From the NCBI GenBank assembly GCA_027003085.1, contig JALWYR010000244.1, forward strand, positions 1-11,061: a stretch of 11,061 bases of DNA. The letters run 5' to 3'. This DNA is from Flavobacteriales bacterium (lineage in GTDB: Bacteria; Bacteroidota; Bacteroidia; Flavobacteriales; Flavobacteriaceae). The position numbers were made by a program, and so were the translations under genes. Shown here piece after piece: positions 1 to 6,523 of the stretch. The number at the start of each line of letters is the position of its first letter. Position 1 is the first letter of the stretch. The notes below the pieces were generated by a model, which saw nothing but the letters and a program-made list of their open reading frames with translations, had not been told where the DNA came from and made no database searches.

Positions 1-233
1 GTTATGCGGCGCAGTCGGCGAGCATGCTTTTCCGCCCGGCGGAGGCGACCGAAGGAAGCCCCACGCACGGGCGGGCGCGGGCAAGCGCAGGCGCAGCCCG
101 CGCAAAAAGCAGCGAGCCGGCAAGCCGCATTTGAGCGGACAGCCCGGCGGGCGCCTCATGATTGCGTCGCCGGATAAGCCGTAGGCGAAAGCCGGCGACT
201 AGCAAGAATGAGAGCGGCCGGGCGCCCAAAAAA
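1..233 (-). repeat. GC-rich interspersed repeat, copy 1 (cut by window edge)
   Basis: On the minus strand this region repeats the blocks found at 6524-6719 in the same order. They are GGGCGCC next to a T-run (221-233), a 25-bp identical core (121-145 here, 6568-6592 in the other copy), GTGCGTGGGGCTTCC (minus strand of 54-68) and GCCGCATAAC (minus strand of 1-10). Between the blocks the sequence differs from the other copy but can still fold: GTCGCCGG at 166-173 pairs with 192-199, GCGCGGGC at 75-82 pairs with 96-103, and CCGCC/GGCGG lies near 33-43. The part matching 6700-6719 would lie left of base 1. I see no gene here; open frames across it are shadows of the GC-rich sequence. From memory it resembles GC-rich intergenic repeats common in Bacteroidetes; the exact family is not confirmed. 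Confidence 0.8.
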
Positions 234-265
234 TGATTATACCCCACAGGATGAAGCAAAAATCG

Positions 266-273
266 TAAATTTG
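266..273 (+). promoter_or_regulatory. Bacteroidetes-type -7 box TAAATTTG
   Basis: TAAATTTG fits the TAnnTTTG -7 consensus of the Bacteroidetes primary sigma factor exactly. It ends 18 nt before the ATG at 292 and would give a leader of about 10-15 nt. No clear TTG -33 box lies 19-21 nt upstream. Its position supports starting the gene at 292, because an upstream ATG at 208 lies inside the GC-rich repeat and before this promoter. Confidence 0.5.
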
Positions 274-291
274 GACATTAATCCCTTTGCT

Positions 292-1413
292 ATGATAAAC
301 GTTCAAGAAGTTACTACGCCCAAGCAACTGAAACAATTTATCCGCCTGCCCTACCGGCTGTATGCCAACGACCCGCATTGGATTCCGCCGCTGCTTGCCG
401 ACGAAAAAAAATATTGGACCCGGCATCCGGGCCTACGTAAGAATACGGTCAAAATGTTTCTGGCCTACAAAAACGGGAAACCCGCCGGACGCATCGGCTT
501 TATGGTCAATAAGCGCTACAACGAACTGAACGACACGCGCTATGCCCGCTTTTTTGCCCTGGAAGCCACCGACGATGCCGCCGTGTTCGATGCCCTCCTG
601 GGCCGGGCCGAAGACGAAGCCCGGCGGGCCGGCATGACACGCATTCACGGGCCTTTGGGCTACAACAACCTGGACCATCAAGGACTTTTGGTCGAAGGAT
701 TCGACCGGCCGCAAATACTGGTGTCGGTTTACAACAAAACCTACTACAAAGACCATTTGGAACGGCTGGGTTATCAAAAAGAACACGATTGGGTGGAAAC
801 ACGCATCACCGTTACCGATGAGCCGGTGGAAAAAGGCCGGCGCGGTGCCGCCCTGATCAAACGCCGCTTCGGCATCGAGGCCTGGCAGCCGGCAAACAAA
901 GAGGAAATGCTCGAACAAACCGAAGCGATTTTCGAAATTTATAACCGGGCATACCGCCACCTGCATTACATGGTTCCCCTGGACGATGATGATGTGGCCT
1001 ACTACAAAAAGGCCTATATCAACGCCTTGTTGCCCAAATGGACTTTCTTTGGTCGCGACACCAAGCACGACAGCCGTATGGTGGGTATGATGCTCACGCT
1101 GCCTTCGTTGGGCGATGCTTTCCGCAAGGCCCGCGGACGCTTGTTTCCTTTCGGGTGGTATCATTTGCTTCGAGCACTTAGGCGGCCCAAAGAAATCGAT
1201 ATTGCCATCATTGCCGTGATGCCCGAATATTTTGCCAAAGGCGTGGCGGCCGTGATTTTCGACCGTTTTCACCAAGTGATGCTGGAAAACGGTATCCGGG
1301 TGTTCGAAACGGGACCGGTGTTCGAAGATAACCATAACGTGCTTTCCAATTGGAAAAACTACGAGCACGAACAACATAAACGCAAACGGGTGTATGGAAA
1401 AGATATCAGGTAG
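292..1413 (+). CDS. GNAT-like acetyltransferase-fold protein, 373 aa
   Basis: A probable cytoplasmic protein of the GNAT-fold family often annotated in Bacteroidetes only as N-acetyltransferase or hypothetical; the substrate is unknown. The N-terminus (MINVQEVTTPKQLKQFIRLP, then YRLYANDPHWIPPLL) is what I recall as the family's hallmark opening. Residues 119-137 (HGPLGYNNLDHQGLLVEGF) and the C-terminal stretch 309-324 (VMPEYFAKGVAAVIFD), with the later EDNHNVLSNW, resemble the acetyl-CoA-binding and closing parts of GNAT domains. I prefer the ATG at 292 to the in-frame ATG at 208: the family opening begins there, a TAnnTTTG box lies just upstream, and the extra 28 residues would be encoded by repeat and promoter DNA. 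The 3' end overlaps the aminotransferase start by 20 nt, which suggests co-transcription and translational coupling. Family membership is fairly sure; the enzymatic role is not. Confidence 0.85.
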   Translation: MINVQEVTTPKQLKQFIRLPYRLYANDPHWIPPLLADEKKYWTRHPGLRKNTVKMFLAYKNGKPAGRIGFMVNKRYNELNDTRYARFFALEATDDAAVFDALLGRAEDEARRAGMTRIHGPLGYNNLDHQGLLVEGFDRPQILVSVYNKTYYKDHLERLGYQKEHDWVETRITVTDEPVEKGRRGAALIKRRFGIEAWQPANKEEMLEQTEAIFEIYNRAYRHLHYMVPLDDDDVAYYKKAYINALLPKWTFFGRDTKHDSRMVGMMLTLPSLGDAFRKARGRLFPFGWYHLLRALRRPKEIDIAIIAVMPEYFAKGVAAVIFDRFHQVMLENGIRVFETGPVFEDNHNVLSNWKNYEHEQHKRKRVYGKDIR

Positions 1414-2542
1414 CAAACTTCCCGGCACGGGAACCAGTATTTTTGCCGTTATGTCGGGCTTGGCCGCCCGCGAAGGCGCCGTAAACCTCTCGCAAGGATT
1501 TCCGGATTTCGACATCGATCCTCGGCTCATCGATTTGGTGCACCACTACATGAAAGCGGGTTACAACCAATACGCACCCATGCCGGGGGTGCCCGCATTG
1601 CGTAAAGCCATCGCCGCCAAAATCCGGTTGCTGTATGGTTTCCTTCCCGATGCCGACGATGAAATTACCGTAACGGCCGGTGCCACGCAGGCCTTGTTCA
1701 ACACCATTATGGCCCTGGTGGATCACGGCGACGAAGTGATTGTTTTCGAACCGGCCTACGACAGCTATGTGCCCGCCATACGCTTGGCCGGCGGAACGCC
1801 CGTATTTGTAAAACTCACCAAGCCGGATTTCCGTATCGATTGGGAAAAGGTGCGCAATTTGATGTCCGACCGGACGCGGATGATTATTCTGAACACGCCC
1901 AACAATCCCGGCGGATATATATTGGACGAAACCGACTGGCGGAATTTGGAACAATTGGTCGAAGGGACGGATACGGTTATTCTGAGCGACGAAGTCTATG
2001 AGCACATCATTTTCGACGGATTGAAGCACGAAAGTATTTTGCGCTATCCCGGACTTTACGCCCGCGGTGTAGCCGTGTTTTCGTTCGGAAAAACCTTTCA
2101 TGCCACGGGTTGGAAAACGGGCTACACGGTGGCACCGCCGCATTTGACCGACGAAATTCGCAAGGTGCATCAATTTAATGTGTTTTCGGTCAATACGCCC
2201 GTGCAATATGCTTTGGCCGAATATTTGTCGGAACCCGCCCATTACCGGAATTTGGAAAAATTCTATCAGGAAAAACGGGATTATTTTATCGACGGGCTCC
2301 GAGGTTCACGATGGAAAGTGATTCCCACGCACGGCACTTATTTTATCGGCTTGGATTATTCGGACATTTCGGATTTGCCCGAATTTGATTTTGCCGTTAA
2401 ACTCACCCGGGACTACAAAGTAGCCTCCATTCCTTTTTCGAGTTTTTATCACGACGGGCACAACCAAAACCTGCTTCGGTTCTGCTTTGCCAAAAAAACG
2501 GAAACCCTGGACGCCGCCTTGCGTATTTTAAGGCAATTGTAG
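1394..2542 (+). CDS. Methionine aminotransferase (PLP fold type I, YbdL-like)
   Basis: A cytoplasmic PLP-dependent class I/II aminotransferase of 382 aa. The closest subgroup I recognise is the methionine/kynurenine aminotransferase-like YbdL group, which transfers the amino group of methionine or an aromatic amino acid to a 2-oxo acid. Visible landmarks are NLSQGFPDFD (31-40), YNQYAPMPGVPALR (57-70), the PLP phosphate region TAGATQA (94-100), NTPNNPGG (167-174) with the conserved Asn, SDEVYE (198-203) with the PLP-ring Asp199 and Tyr202, the Schiff-base Lys233 in SFGKTFHATGWKTGY, and the substrate-carboxylate Arg362 in LLRFCFA. All catalytic residues are present and the length is normal. The start lies inside the upstream gene (20-nt overlap) and the next gene begins 1 nt after the stop, so the three probably form one operon. 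Exact substrate preference cannot be read from sequence. Confidence 0.92.
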   Translation: MEKISGSKLPGTGTSIFAVMSGLAAREGAVNLSQGFPDFDIDPRLIDLVHHYMKAGYNQYAPMPGVPALRKAIAAKIRLLYGFLPDADDEITVTAGATQALFNTIMALVDHGDEVIVFEPAYDSYVPAIRLAGGTPVFVKLTKPDFRIDWEKVRNLMSDRTRMIILNTPNNPGGYILDETDWRNLEQLVEGTDTVILSDEVYEHIIFDGLKHESILRYPGLYARGVAVFSFGKTFHATGWKTGYTVAPPHLTDEIRKVHQFNVFSVNTPVQYALAEYLSEPAHYRNLEKFYQEKRDYFIDGLRGSRWKVIPTHGTYFIGLDYSDISDLPEFDFAVKLTRDYKVASIPFSSFYHDGHNQNLLRFCFAKKTETLDAALRILRQL

Positions 2543-2543
2543 G

Positions 2544-3701
2544 ATGAAACGCTTTGCTTGGTTGCTGTTATTGTTTGCCGGTTATTCCGGCATGGCGACG
2601 GCTCAGGTTTACATGCCGCCGGCCAAAGGAAAAACACGGCTTGCCCTTTTCAACGACAATTTTTTCTACGACAAGGAATACAGCAATCTGATAGCCGACG
2701 GCTACACTTTGGCCGGCCACCGGTTTTTGTTGGCCTACCGTATTCCCATTGATTCATCCTGGTTTGTGCAGGCGGGCACCGATGCATGGCAATTTTGGGG
2801 AAACAACTCCCGCGTGCAGGCCCGTTTTCATTTTGCATTGATATACACCCGCGGACATCATAAGCTGATCATCGGGCAACCGGACAACAGGGATAATCAC
2901 CGGCTTTTCCGCCCGCTGTATGACGAAGAATACCATTTCCTTCCCGGACGCACCGAAACGGGCATCCAATACCTGTGGCAAAACCCGAAGCACCGGCTCG
3001 AAACCTGGCTGGATTGGCACCGGTTTATCCGCAAAGGCGACACACTGCGTGAACGCCTGAATTGGGGCCTGTCGGCCGACATTCGCATGGCCGAAACGGG
3101 ACCCTGGCAATGGCATCTGCCGGTGCAAGTGCTCATCCACCACCGTGGCGGACAAATCAATCTGAAAGGTAGTTATCTGGCCGGAAAAAACAATATCCTC
3201 AGCGTGCTTAGCACTGCCACGGGCTTGCAGGTCAGGCGGCAGGTCAATGCGGTTTCCGATGTGGAATTTTCGGCGCTGTATTTTACACATAGCATGAACA
3301 GCAACAATCCCGAAGAACTGGGTTTCGGGCGCGGGCATGCCTTTTGGGCCCGTATCGATTGGTTTACGGCACATTGGAACATCAATCTGAGTTATTGGGA
3401 TGCCCGGCATTTTAGCAGCCCGTTGGGCGAAGCCATCTTTCAAACGGCCAGCCGGCGGGTGGACAAATATTACGAAAACGGACAAGTGATGCCCATTTTT
3501 TCGCGTCATCGTGAACCGCACCGGATGCTTTGGAGCACTGCGCTGCGTTATCATACGCATTTTTCGAAGCACTTGGCTTTCCGGGCCAAATTGGAAATGT
3601 TTTATCAACCCTACCGGAGCAGCGTTCCTTACCCCTTTATTCGCGAAGTGGTCAATCATACGGATTTGCTGCTTTCGGCCAGGATTATTTGGCGGATTTA
3701 A
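2544..3701 (+). CDS. Secreted, probable outer-membrane beta-barrel protein, unknown function
   Basis: A 385-aa protein that I do not recognise as a named family. It begins with a clear signal peptide: MKRF, then a hydrophobic core WLLLLFAGYSGMATA, with likely cleavage after Ala20 before QVYMPP. The mature part has no hydrophobic helices. It is rich in Trp, Tyr, Phe, His and Arg and is full of short alternating polar/hydrophobic stretches (for example HRFLLAYRIPIDSSWFVQAG, RLNWGLSADIRM, WNINLSYWDARHFS, HLAFRAKLEMFYQP) that end in aromatic residues. It closes with LLLSARIIWRI, like a last beta strand. This pattern suits an outer-membrane barrel of roughly 12-16 strands; the barrel is an inference. 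It starts 1 nt after the aminotransferase stop, so it is probably co-transcribed, although there is no obvious functional link. A C-terminal sorting domain of the type IX system is not apparent. Confidence 0.8.
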   Translation: MKRFAWLLLLFAGYSGMATAQVYMPPAKGKTRLALFNDNFFYDKEYSNLIADGYTLAGHRFLLAYRIPIDSSWFVQAGTDAWQFWGNNSRVQARFHFALIYTRGHHKLIIGQPDNRDNHRLFRPLYDEEYHFLPGRTETGIQYLWQNPKHRLETWLDWHRFIRKGDTLRERLNWGLSADIRMAETGPWQWHLPVQVLIHHRGGQINLKGSYLAGKNNILSVLSTATGLQVRRQVNAVSDVEFSALYFTHSMNSNNPEELGFGRGHAFWARIDWFTAHWNINLSYWDARHFSSPLGEAIFQTASRRVDKYYENGQVMPIFSRHREPHRMLWSTALRYHTHFSKHLAFRAKLEMFYQPYRSSVPYPFIREVVNHTDLLLSARIIWRI

Positions 3702-3900
3702 TCATTACTTTATGCCGGAATCCGTAAAATGTTGACTTATTTTTTTGGATAAAACGATACATGAAATTCCGAGCAACGCTGTTTTAAAACTTACACCACT
3801 GAAATATTGTAATATTTTCCTTTTGTATCAATAATGAACGACACAACTTCTTGGCACGGAATTTTTTTCTTAAAAACAAACGTTTACTTACGGATGCTAT
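3702..3900. other. AT-rich intergenic stretch before the tandem array
   Basis: No gene is supported. It contains small palindromes, namely GTTTTAAAAC (3781-3790) and AATATT-GT-AATATT (about 3802-3815), and a degenerate promoter-like TATTTTTTTG at 3738-3747. TAAAACGATACATG at 3750-3763 is identical to 8651-8664, just before the yqgE-like gene. The ATG inside it opens only an 8-codon frame (MKFRATLF). A weak inverted repeat CGGATT/AATCCG (3693-3698 and 3719-3724) straddles the preceding stop, but its T-run is too far away to call a terminator. Confidence 0.6.
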
Positions 3901-3964
3901 TACTAAAAATGTCGAAGGACATTACACTACTATACAATCCCGCTCAATCCTTCATGAAATTTAT

Positions 3965-4066
3965 CCTCTGTGTGCCTCTATGAAATTTTACTCTGTGTCC
4001 TCTGTGGTTTATTCCTTTTAATTTAACCACAGAGTCGCACAGAGTACGGCACAGAGTTGCACAGAG
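3965..4066. repeat. Palindrome unit 1 of the array
   Basis: The left arm starts CCTCTGTG at 3965 and the right arm runs from AACCACAGAG at 4025 to 4066. Right-arm CACAGAG heptamers start at 4028, 4038, 4050 and 4060, giving 10, 12 and 10 nt spacing. All four right-arm heptamers are perfect. One left-arm heptamer is altered to CTCTATG. Confidence 0.88.
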
Positions 4067-4141
4067 TTTTTTCTTTCCGCTACTGTAAACATTGAAGGAT
4101 ATTGCTACTTGGCAACCCGGCGTATTCATATAGGAATTTCC

Positions 4142-4242
4142 CCTCTGTGATACTCTGTGAAATAAACTCTGAGTCCTTTGTGGTTTATTTCTTTTAATTT
4201 AACCACAGAGTTGCACGAAGTCCGGCACAGCGTTGCACGGAG
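4142..4242. repeat. Palindrome unit 2 of the array
   Basis: The left arm starts at 4142, with heptamers at 4143, 4153, 4167 (CTCTGAG) and 4176 (CTTTGTG). The right arm is 4201-4242. It is the most diverged of the four complete units, with changes such as CACGAAG and CACAGCG. The spacer after it carries the nested element. Confidence 0.85.
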
Positions 4243-4275
4243 TTTTATTTCTTTCTACTACTGTAAACATTGAAG

Positions 4276-4383
4276 TAAACCTGTCATTTCGACGAACAAA
4301 GTGAGGAGAAATCTCATCACGGATATAACAGGAGATTTCTCAGTCGTTCCCTTCGGGAACTCCATCGATATGACACCGTTCTC
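4276..4383. repeat. Nested repeat element of a second family (108 bp)
   Basis: This insertion in the spacer of unit 2 has no counterpart in the other spacers. It is flanked by identical 18-bp copies of CTACTGTAAACATTGAAG at 4258-4275 and 4384-4401; that sequence occurs once per normal spacer. Inside are terminal TGTCAT (4282-4287) and ATGACA (4370-4375), a stem of GAGAAATCTC (4306-4315) with GAGATTTCTC (4332-4341) around a 16-nt loop, and a perfect hairpin GTTCCC-TTC-GGGAAC (4346-4360). The opening TGTCATTTCGACGAACAAAG is reminiscent, from memory, of a short repeat scattered through many Bacteroidetes genomes. It contains no protein. Confidence 0.82.
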
Positions 4384-4446
4384 CTACTGTAAACATTGAA
4401 GGACATTACTACTTGGCAATCCTGGGTAATCTTCCAAGAAATTTTA

Positions 4447-4547
4447 CCTCTGTGATACTCTGTGAAATAAACTCTGAGTCCTCTGTGGTTTATTCCTTTT
4501 AATTTAACCACAGAGTCGCACAGAGTACGGCACGGAGTTGCACAGAG
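4447..4547. repeat. Palindrome unit 3 of the array
   Basis: The left arm starts at 4447, and the right arm runs from AACCACAGAG at 4506 to 4547. It is nearly identical to unit 4, including the CTCTGAG variant of the third left heptamer and CACGGAG in the right arm, so these neighbours are probably recent duplicates. Confidence 0.88.
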
Positions 4548-4622
4548 TTTTTTCTTTCCGCTACTGAAAACATTGAAGGATATTGCTACTTGGCAACCCG
4601 GCGTATTCATATAGGAATTTCC

Positions 4623-4723
4623 CCTCTGTGATACTCTGTGAAATAAACTCTGAGTCCTCTGTGGTTTATTTCTTTTAATTTAACCACAGAGTTGCACAGA
4701 GTACGGCACGGAGTTGCACAGAG
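4623..4723. repeat. Palindrome unit 4 of the array
   Basis: The left arm starts at 4623 and the right arm is 4682-4723. The preceding spacer (4548-4622) matches the one before unit 2 almost base for base, including GGCAACCCGGCGTATTCATA. This supports amplification of the whole 178-bp unit rather than of the palindrome alone. Confidence 0.88.
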
Positions 4724-4802
4724 TTTTTATTCCTTTCCACTACTGTAAACATTGAAGGACATCGCTATTTTGCAATCCGGCCTAATCTTACAAGAAAATT
4801 TC

Positions 4803-4868
4803 CCTCTGTGCTACTCTGTGAAATAAACGCTGTGTCCTCTGTGGTTAAAAAAATTTTTACCACAGCGT
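4803..4868. repeat. Palindrome unit 5, degenerate right arm
   Basis: The left arm is intact (4803-4846, ending CCTCTGTGGTT). After an A/T run only TACCACAGCG is recognisable as the first right-arm heptamer. Beyond that the sequence drifts into unique DNA, so the array ends in a broken unit. Confidence 0.8.
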
Positions 4869-4900
4869 TACATGGTGCTTGTATATTTTTCCATTCATTA

Positions 4901-4915
4901 ATCCACTATGTGGAT
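4901..4915. other. Small perfect hairpin downstream of nnrED
   Basis: ATCCAC-TAT-GTGGAT forms a 6-bp stem with a 3-nt loop about 50 nt beyond the nnrED stop (minus strand). No T-run follows on either strand, so it is not called as an intrinsic terminator. The remaining AT-rich sequence from 4881 to 4964 shows no gene. Confidence 0.4.
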
Positions 4916-4964
4916 ACCGGAAATTAATATAAGCTTATGCAATAAAAATTAACCTCCCCCAAGC

Positions 4965-6470
4965 TCACACCCTTACATTACATAATAATGCGTTGCCCAC
5001 ATAGGCCAAGCCCTTGATCAAATCCTGCGGCGTCAGGGCAAAAACATTTTGACTGCGCACCCATTCGTCGGCTACTTGGCCGTGCATGTTCACTGCCGCC
5101 GATGCAGCGTCCACCGGCGGAACGCCTTGGGCCAAAAGCCCGGTTATCATTCCCGTGAGCACATCGCCCGAACCCGCCTTGGCCAACGCGGCATTGCCCG
5201 TAGGATTGATACGTATTTGACGCCCGTCGGTAACGACCGTATAATGTCCTTTGAGCACCAAAACAATATTATGTTTTTGAGCAAACACCCGTGCCTTCTC
5301 CCACTTCCCTGGCGTATTTTCCCATGAACCGGCCAAACGCTCCCACTCTCCGGCATGCGGCGTCAGGATACTGCCGGCCGGAAGCATTTCCAACATTCGG
5401 GGATGTTGCGCCATAATGTTCAATCCGTCGGCATCCACCACTACGGGTTTTTCCGCCTTGGCCAAAAAGGACTTCATGGCTTCGGCGGTCTTTTCGTCGG
5501 TGCCCAATCCCGGCCCTATGCCATAGGCATTGCGCGGGTCGGGCCAGGGAAATTCAACCAAAAAACCGGATTCACGACCGGATGCAACCATAATTTCCGG
5601 GTCGGCTGTCTGTAATATATCCACAAGTCCTTCGGGCACATGGGCCGTAACCCAACCCGCGCCTATACGAAGCGCCGCCTTGGCGGCAAAACGAATCGAC
5701 CCGGCCTTCCCCCTGCTTCCACCCACCAGCACGGCATGCCCGAAATCCCATTTGGCCGCATTCGCAGGACGTGCCGGCATCCAATCGCGCCAACCGGAAA
5801 TCAAGTAGGTATCCGAATCCATTTCATTCATCGCAGCGGCATCCAAACCGATATCCACCGTTTGATAGGCCGGCACGTAACGCAGGTTTTCATCGTAGAA
5901 AAACGATATTTTCGGAAATTGAATCGTGTAAACCCGCGTGGCCTCCACCACCGGATCTTCCGGCGCATTCAGGCGGTCGGCATAGAGTCCCGACGGAATA
6001 TCCACGCTCAAAACCGGTTTTCCGCTTGCATTCAGTGCCGCAATGGCCCCGGCCGAAACGCCCGTCGCCGGACGGTTCAAACCCGTGCCGAAAAGGGCGT
6101 CCACATACACATCCGCCGCGGGCAATGTGCCGTCAAAATCACCCGACTCTACACCCAACTCACGCAAGCGCGCCATATTCAGCGCAAAATCCGGCGATTC
6201 CCTCTCCGTATAACGCACCACCCGCACCGCCACCGGATAATCCCGTTCGTGCAACAAACGCGCAATCACCAAGCCGTCGCCGCCGTTGTTTCCCGGCCCG
6301 GCCAACACCAACACCCGCTTTTCGGGCTGCCAATAAGGAAGCATGGCCTTGAACAACGCAAAGCCCGCCCGCTCCATCAATTGATGTGATTCAAGCCCCT
6401 GACGGCGAATGGTTTCGGCATCGATTTGCCGTATTTGTCCGGCCGTAAACAATTTGGTCAGCATAGGCAT
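4965..6470 (-). CDS. nnrD: Bifunctional NAD(P)HX epimerase / NAD(P)HX dehydratase
   Basis: A cytoplasmic metabolite-repair enzyme of 501 aa, a normal length for the fused YjeF form. The N-terminal domain epimerises R- and S-NAD(P)HX (hydrated, damaged NAD(P)H); the C-terminal domain dehydrates S-NAD(P)HX back to NAD(P)H using a nucleoside di- or triphosphate. N-domain landmarks are GPGNNGGDG (58-66), VDALFGTGLNRP (123-134) and VDIPSG (156-161). C-domain landmarks are HAVLVGGSRGKAGS (245-258), GIGPGLGTDEKT (317-328), VVDADGLN (344-351), LTPHAGEWERL (369-379), VLKGHYTVV (405-413) and NPTGNAALAKAGSGDVLTGM (422-441), which includes the nucleotide-binding loop and the catalytic Asp436. ATGs at 6470 and 6464 are both possible starts. 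TAACTTCG (minus strand of 6490-6497) is a possible imperfect -7 box. The gene stands alone, divergent from the 6751 gene and convergent with 2544-3701. Confidence 0.95.
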   Translation of the reverse strand: MPMLTKLFTAGQIRQIDAETIRRQGLESHQLMERAGFALFKAMLPYWQPEKRVLVLAGPGNNGGDGLVIARLLHERDYPVAVRVVRYTERESPDFALNMARLRELGVESGDFDGTLPAADVYVDALFGTGLNRPATGVSAGAIAALNASGKPVLSVDIPSGLYADRLNAPEDPVVEATRVYTIQFPKISFFYDENLRYVPAYQTVDIGLDAAAMNEMDSDTYLISGWRDWMPARPANAAKWDFGHAVLVGGSRGKAGSIRFAAKAALRIGAGWVTAHVPEGLVDILQTADPEIMVASGRESGFLVEFPWPDPRNAYGIGPGLGTDEKTAEAMKSFLAKAEKPVVVDADGLNIMAQHPRMLEMLPAGSILTPHAGEWERLAGSWENTPGKWEKARVFAQKHNIVLVLKGHYTVVTDGRQIRINPTGNAALAKAGSGDVLTGMITGLLAQGVPPVDAASAAVNMHGQVADEWVRSQNVFALTPQDLIKGLAYVGNALLCNVRV

Positions 6471-6523
6471 AATATTGGTAAAATCGTTACGAAGTTAAGC
6501 ATTTTATCAAACTGTTTTTTTAT

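Larger units (their letters stand above)
3901..4880. repeat. Tandem array of ~178-bp units with CTCTGTG/CACAGAG palindromes
   Basis: Each unit has a spacer beginning TACTGTAAACATTGAAGG, then a left arm with four CTCTGTG-like heptamers, a short T/A-rich loop (TTTATTTCTTTTAATTTA type), and a right arm with four CACAGAG-like heptamers followed by a T-run. The left arms begin at 3965, 4142, 4447, 4623 and 4803. The intervals are 177, 305, 176 and 180 bp, and the long one becomes 179 after removing the 126 bp at 4276-4401. The first spacer (3901-3964) is diverged and the last right arm is degenerate. The array lies between the 3' ends of converging genes. Open frames in it encode only repeat-derived peptides (NHRGHR-like) and are not genes. 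Similar CACAGAG intergenic repeats occur, from memory, in diverse bacterial genomes. Confidence 0.93.

Noticed and set aside
208..291. In-frame N-terminal extension of the GNAT-like protein from ATG 208
   Set aside because: The extra 28 codons lie in the GC-rich repeat and the promoter region, and the recognisable family N-terminus begins at 292.
433..1530. Long minus-strand frame (365 codons) opposite the GNAT-like gene
   Set aside because: It is the antisense shadow of a well-supported gene; the peptide is rich in His, Phe, Gly and Val, as expected from reverse-complemented codons, and has no family features.
3693..3747. CGGATT/AATCCG plus T-run after the barrel gene as a terminator
   Set aside because: The loop is 20 nt and the T-run starts about 15 nt after the stem; not a convincing intrinsic terminator.
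3944..4129. Minus-strand 61-aa open frame in the repeat array
   Set aside because: It is translation of the CACAGAG palindrome (LCATLCRTLCDS...NHRGHR). The same peptide recurs from 4317-4610, which marks it as repeat-derived and not a gene.
4317..4610. Minus-strand 97-aa open frame in the repeat array
   Set aside because: It spans the nested element, unit 3 and its spacer. It repeats the peptide of the frame at 3944-4129 and has no upstream signals.
3901..4880. Possible CRISPR array
   Set aside because: The period is about 178 bp, the spacers are nearly identical to one another, and no cas genes are present, so it is a tandem repeat.
3901..4880. Possible replication origin with iterons
   Set aside because: No DnaA-box series (TTATNCACA type), no dnaA/dnaN/gidA neighbours and no replication initiator gene is present.
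5640..6389. Plus-strand frame of 249 codons opposite nnrED
   Set aside because: Antisense shadow of nnrED; Arg/His/Pro-rich with no recognisable domain.
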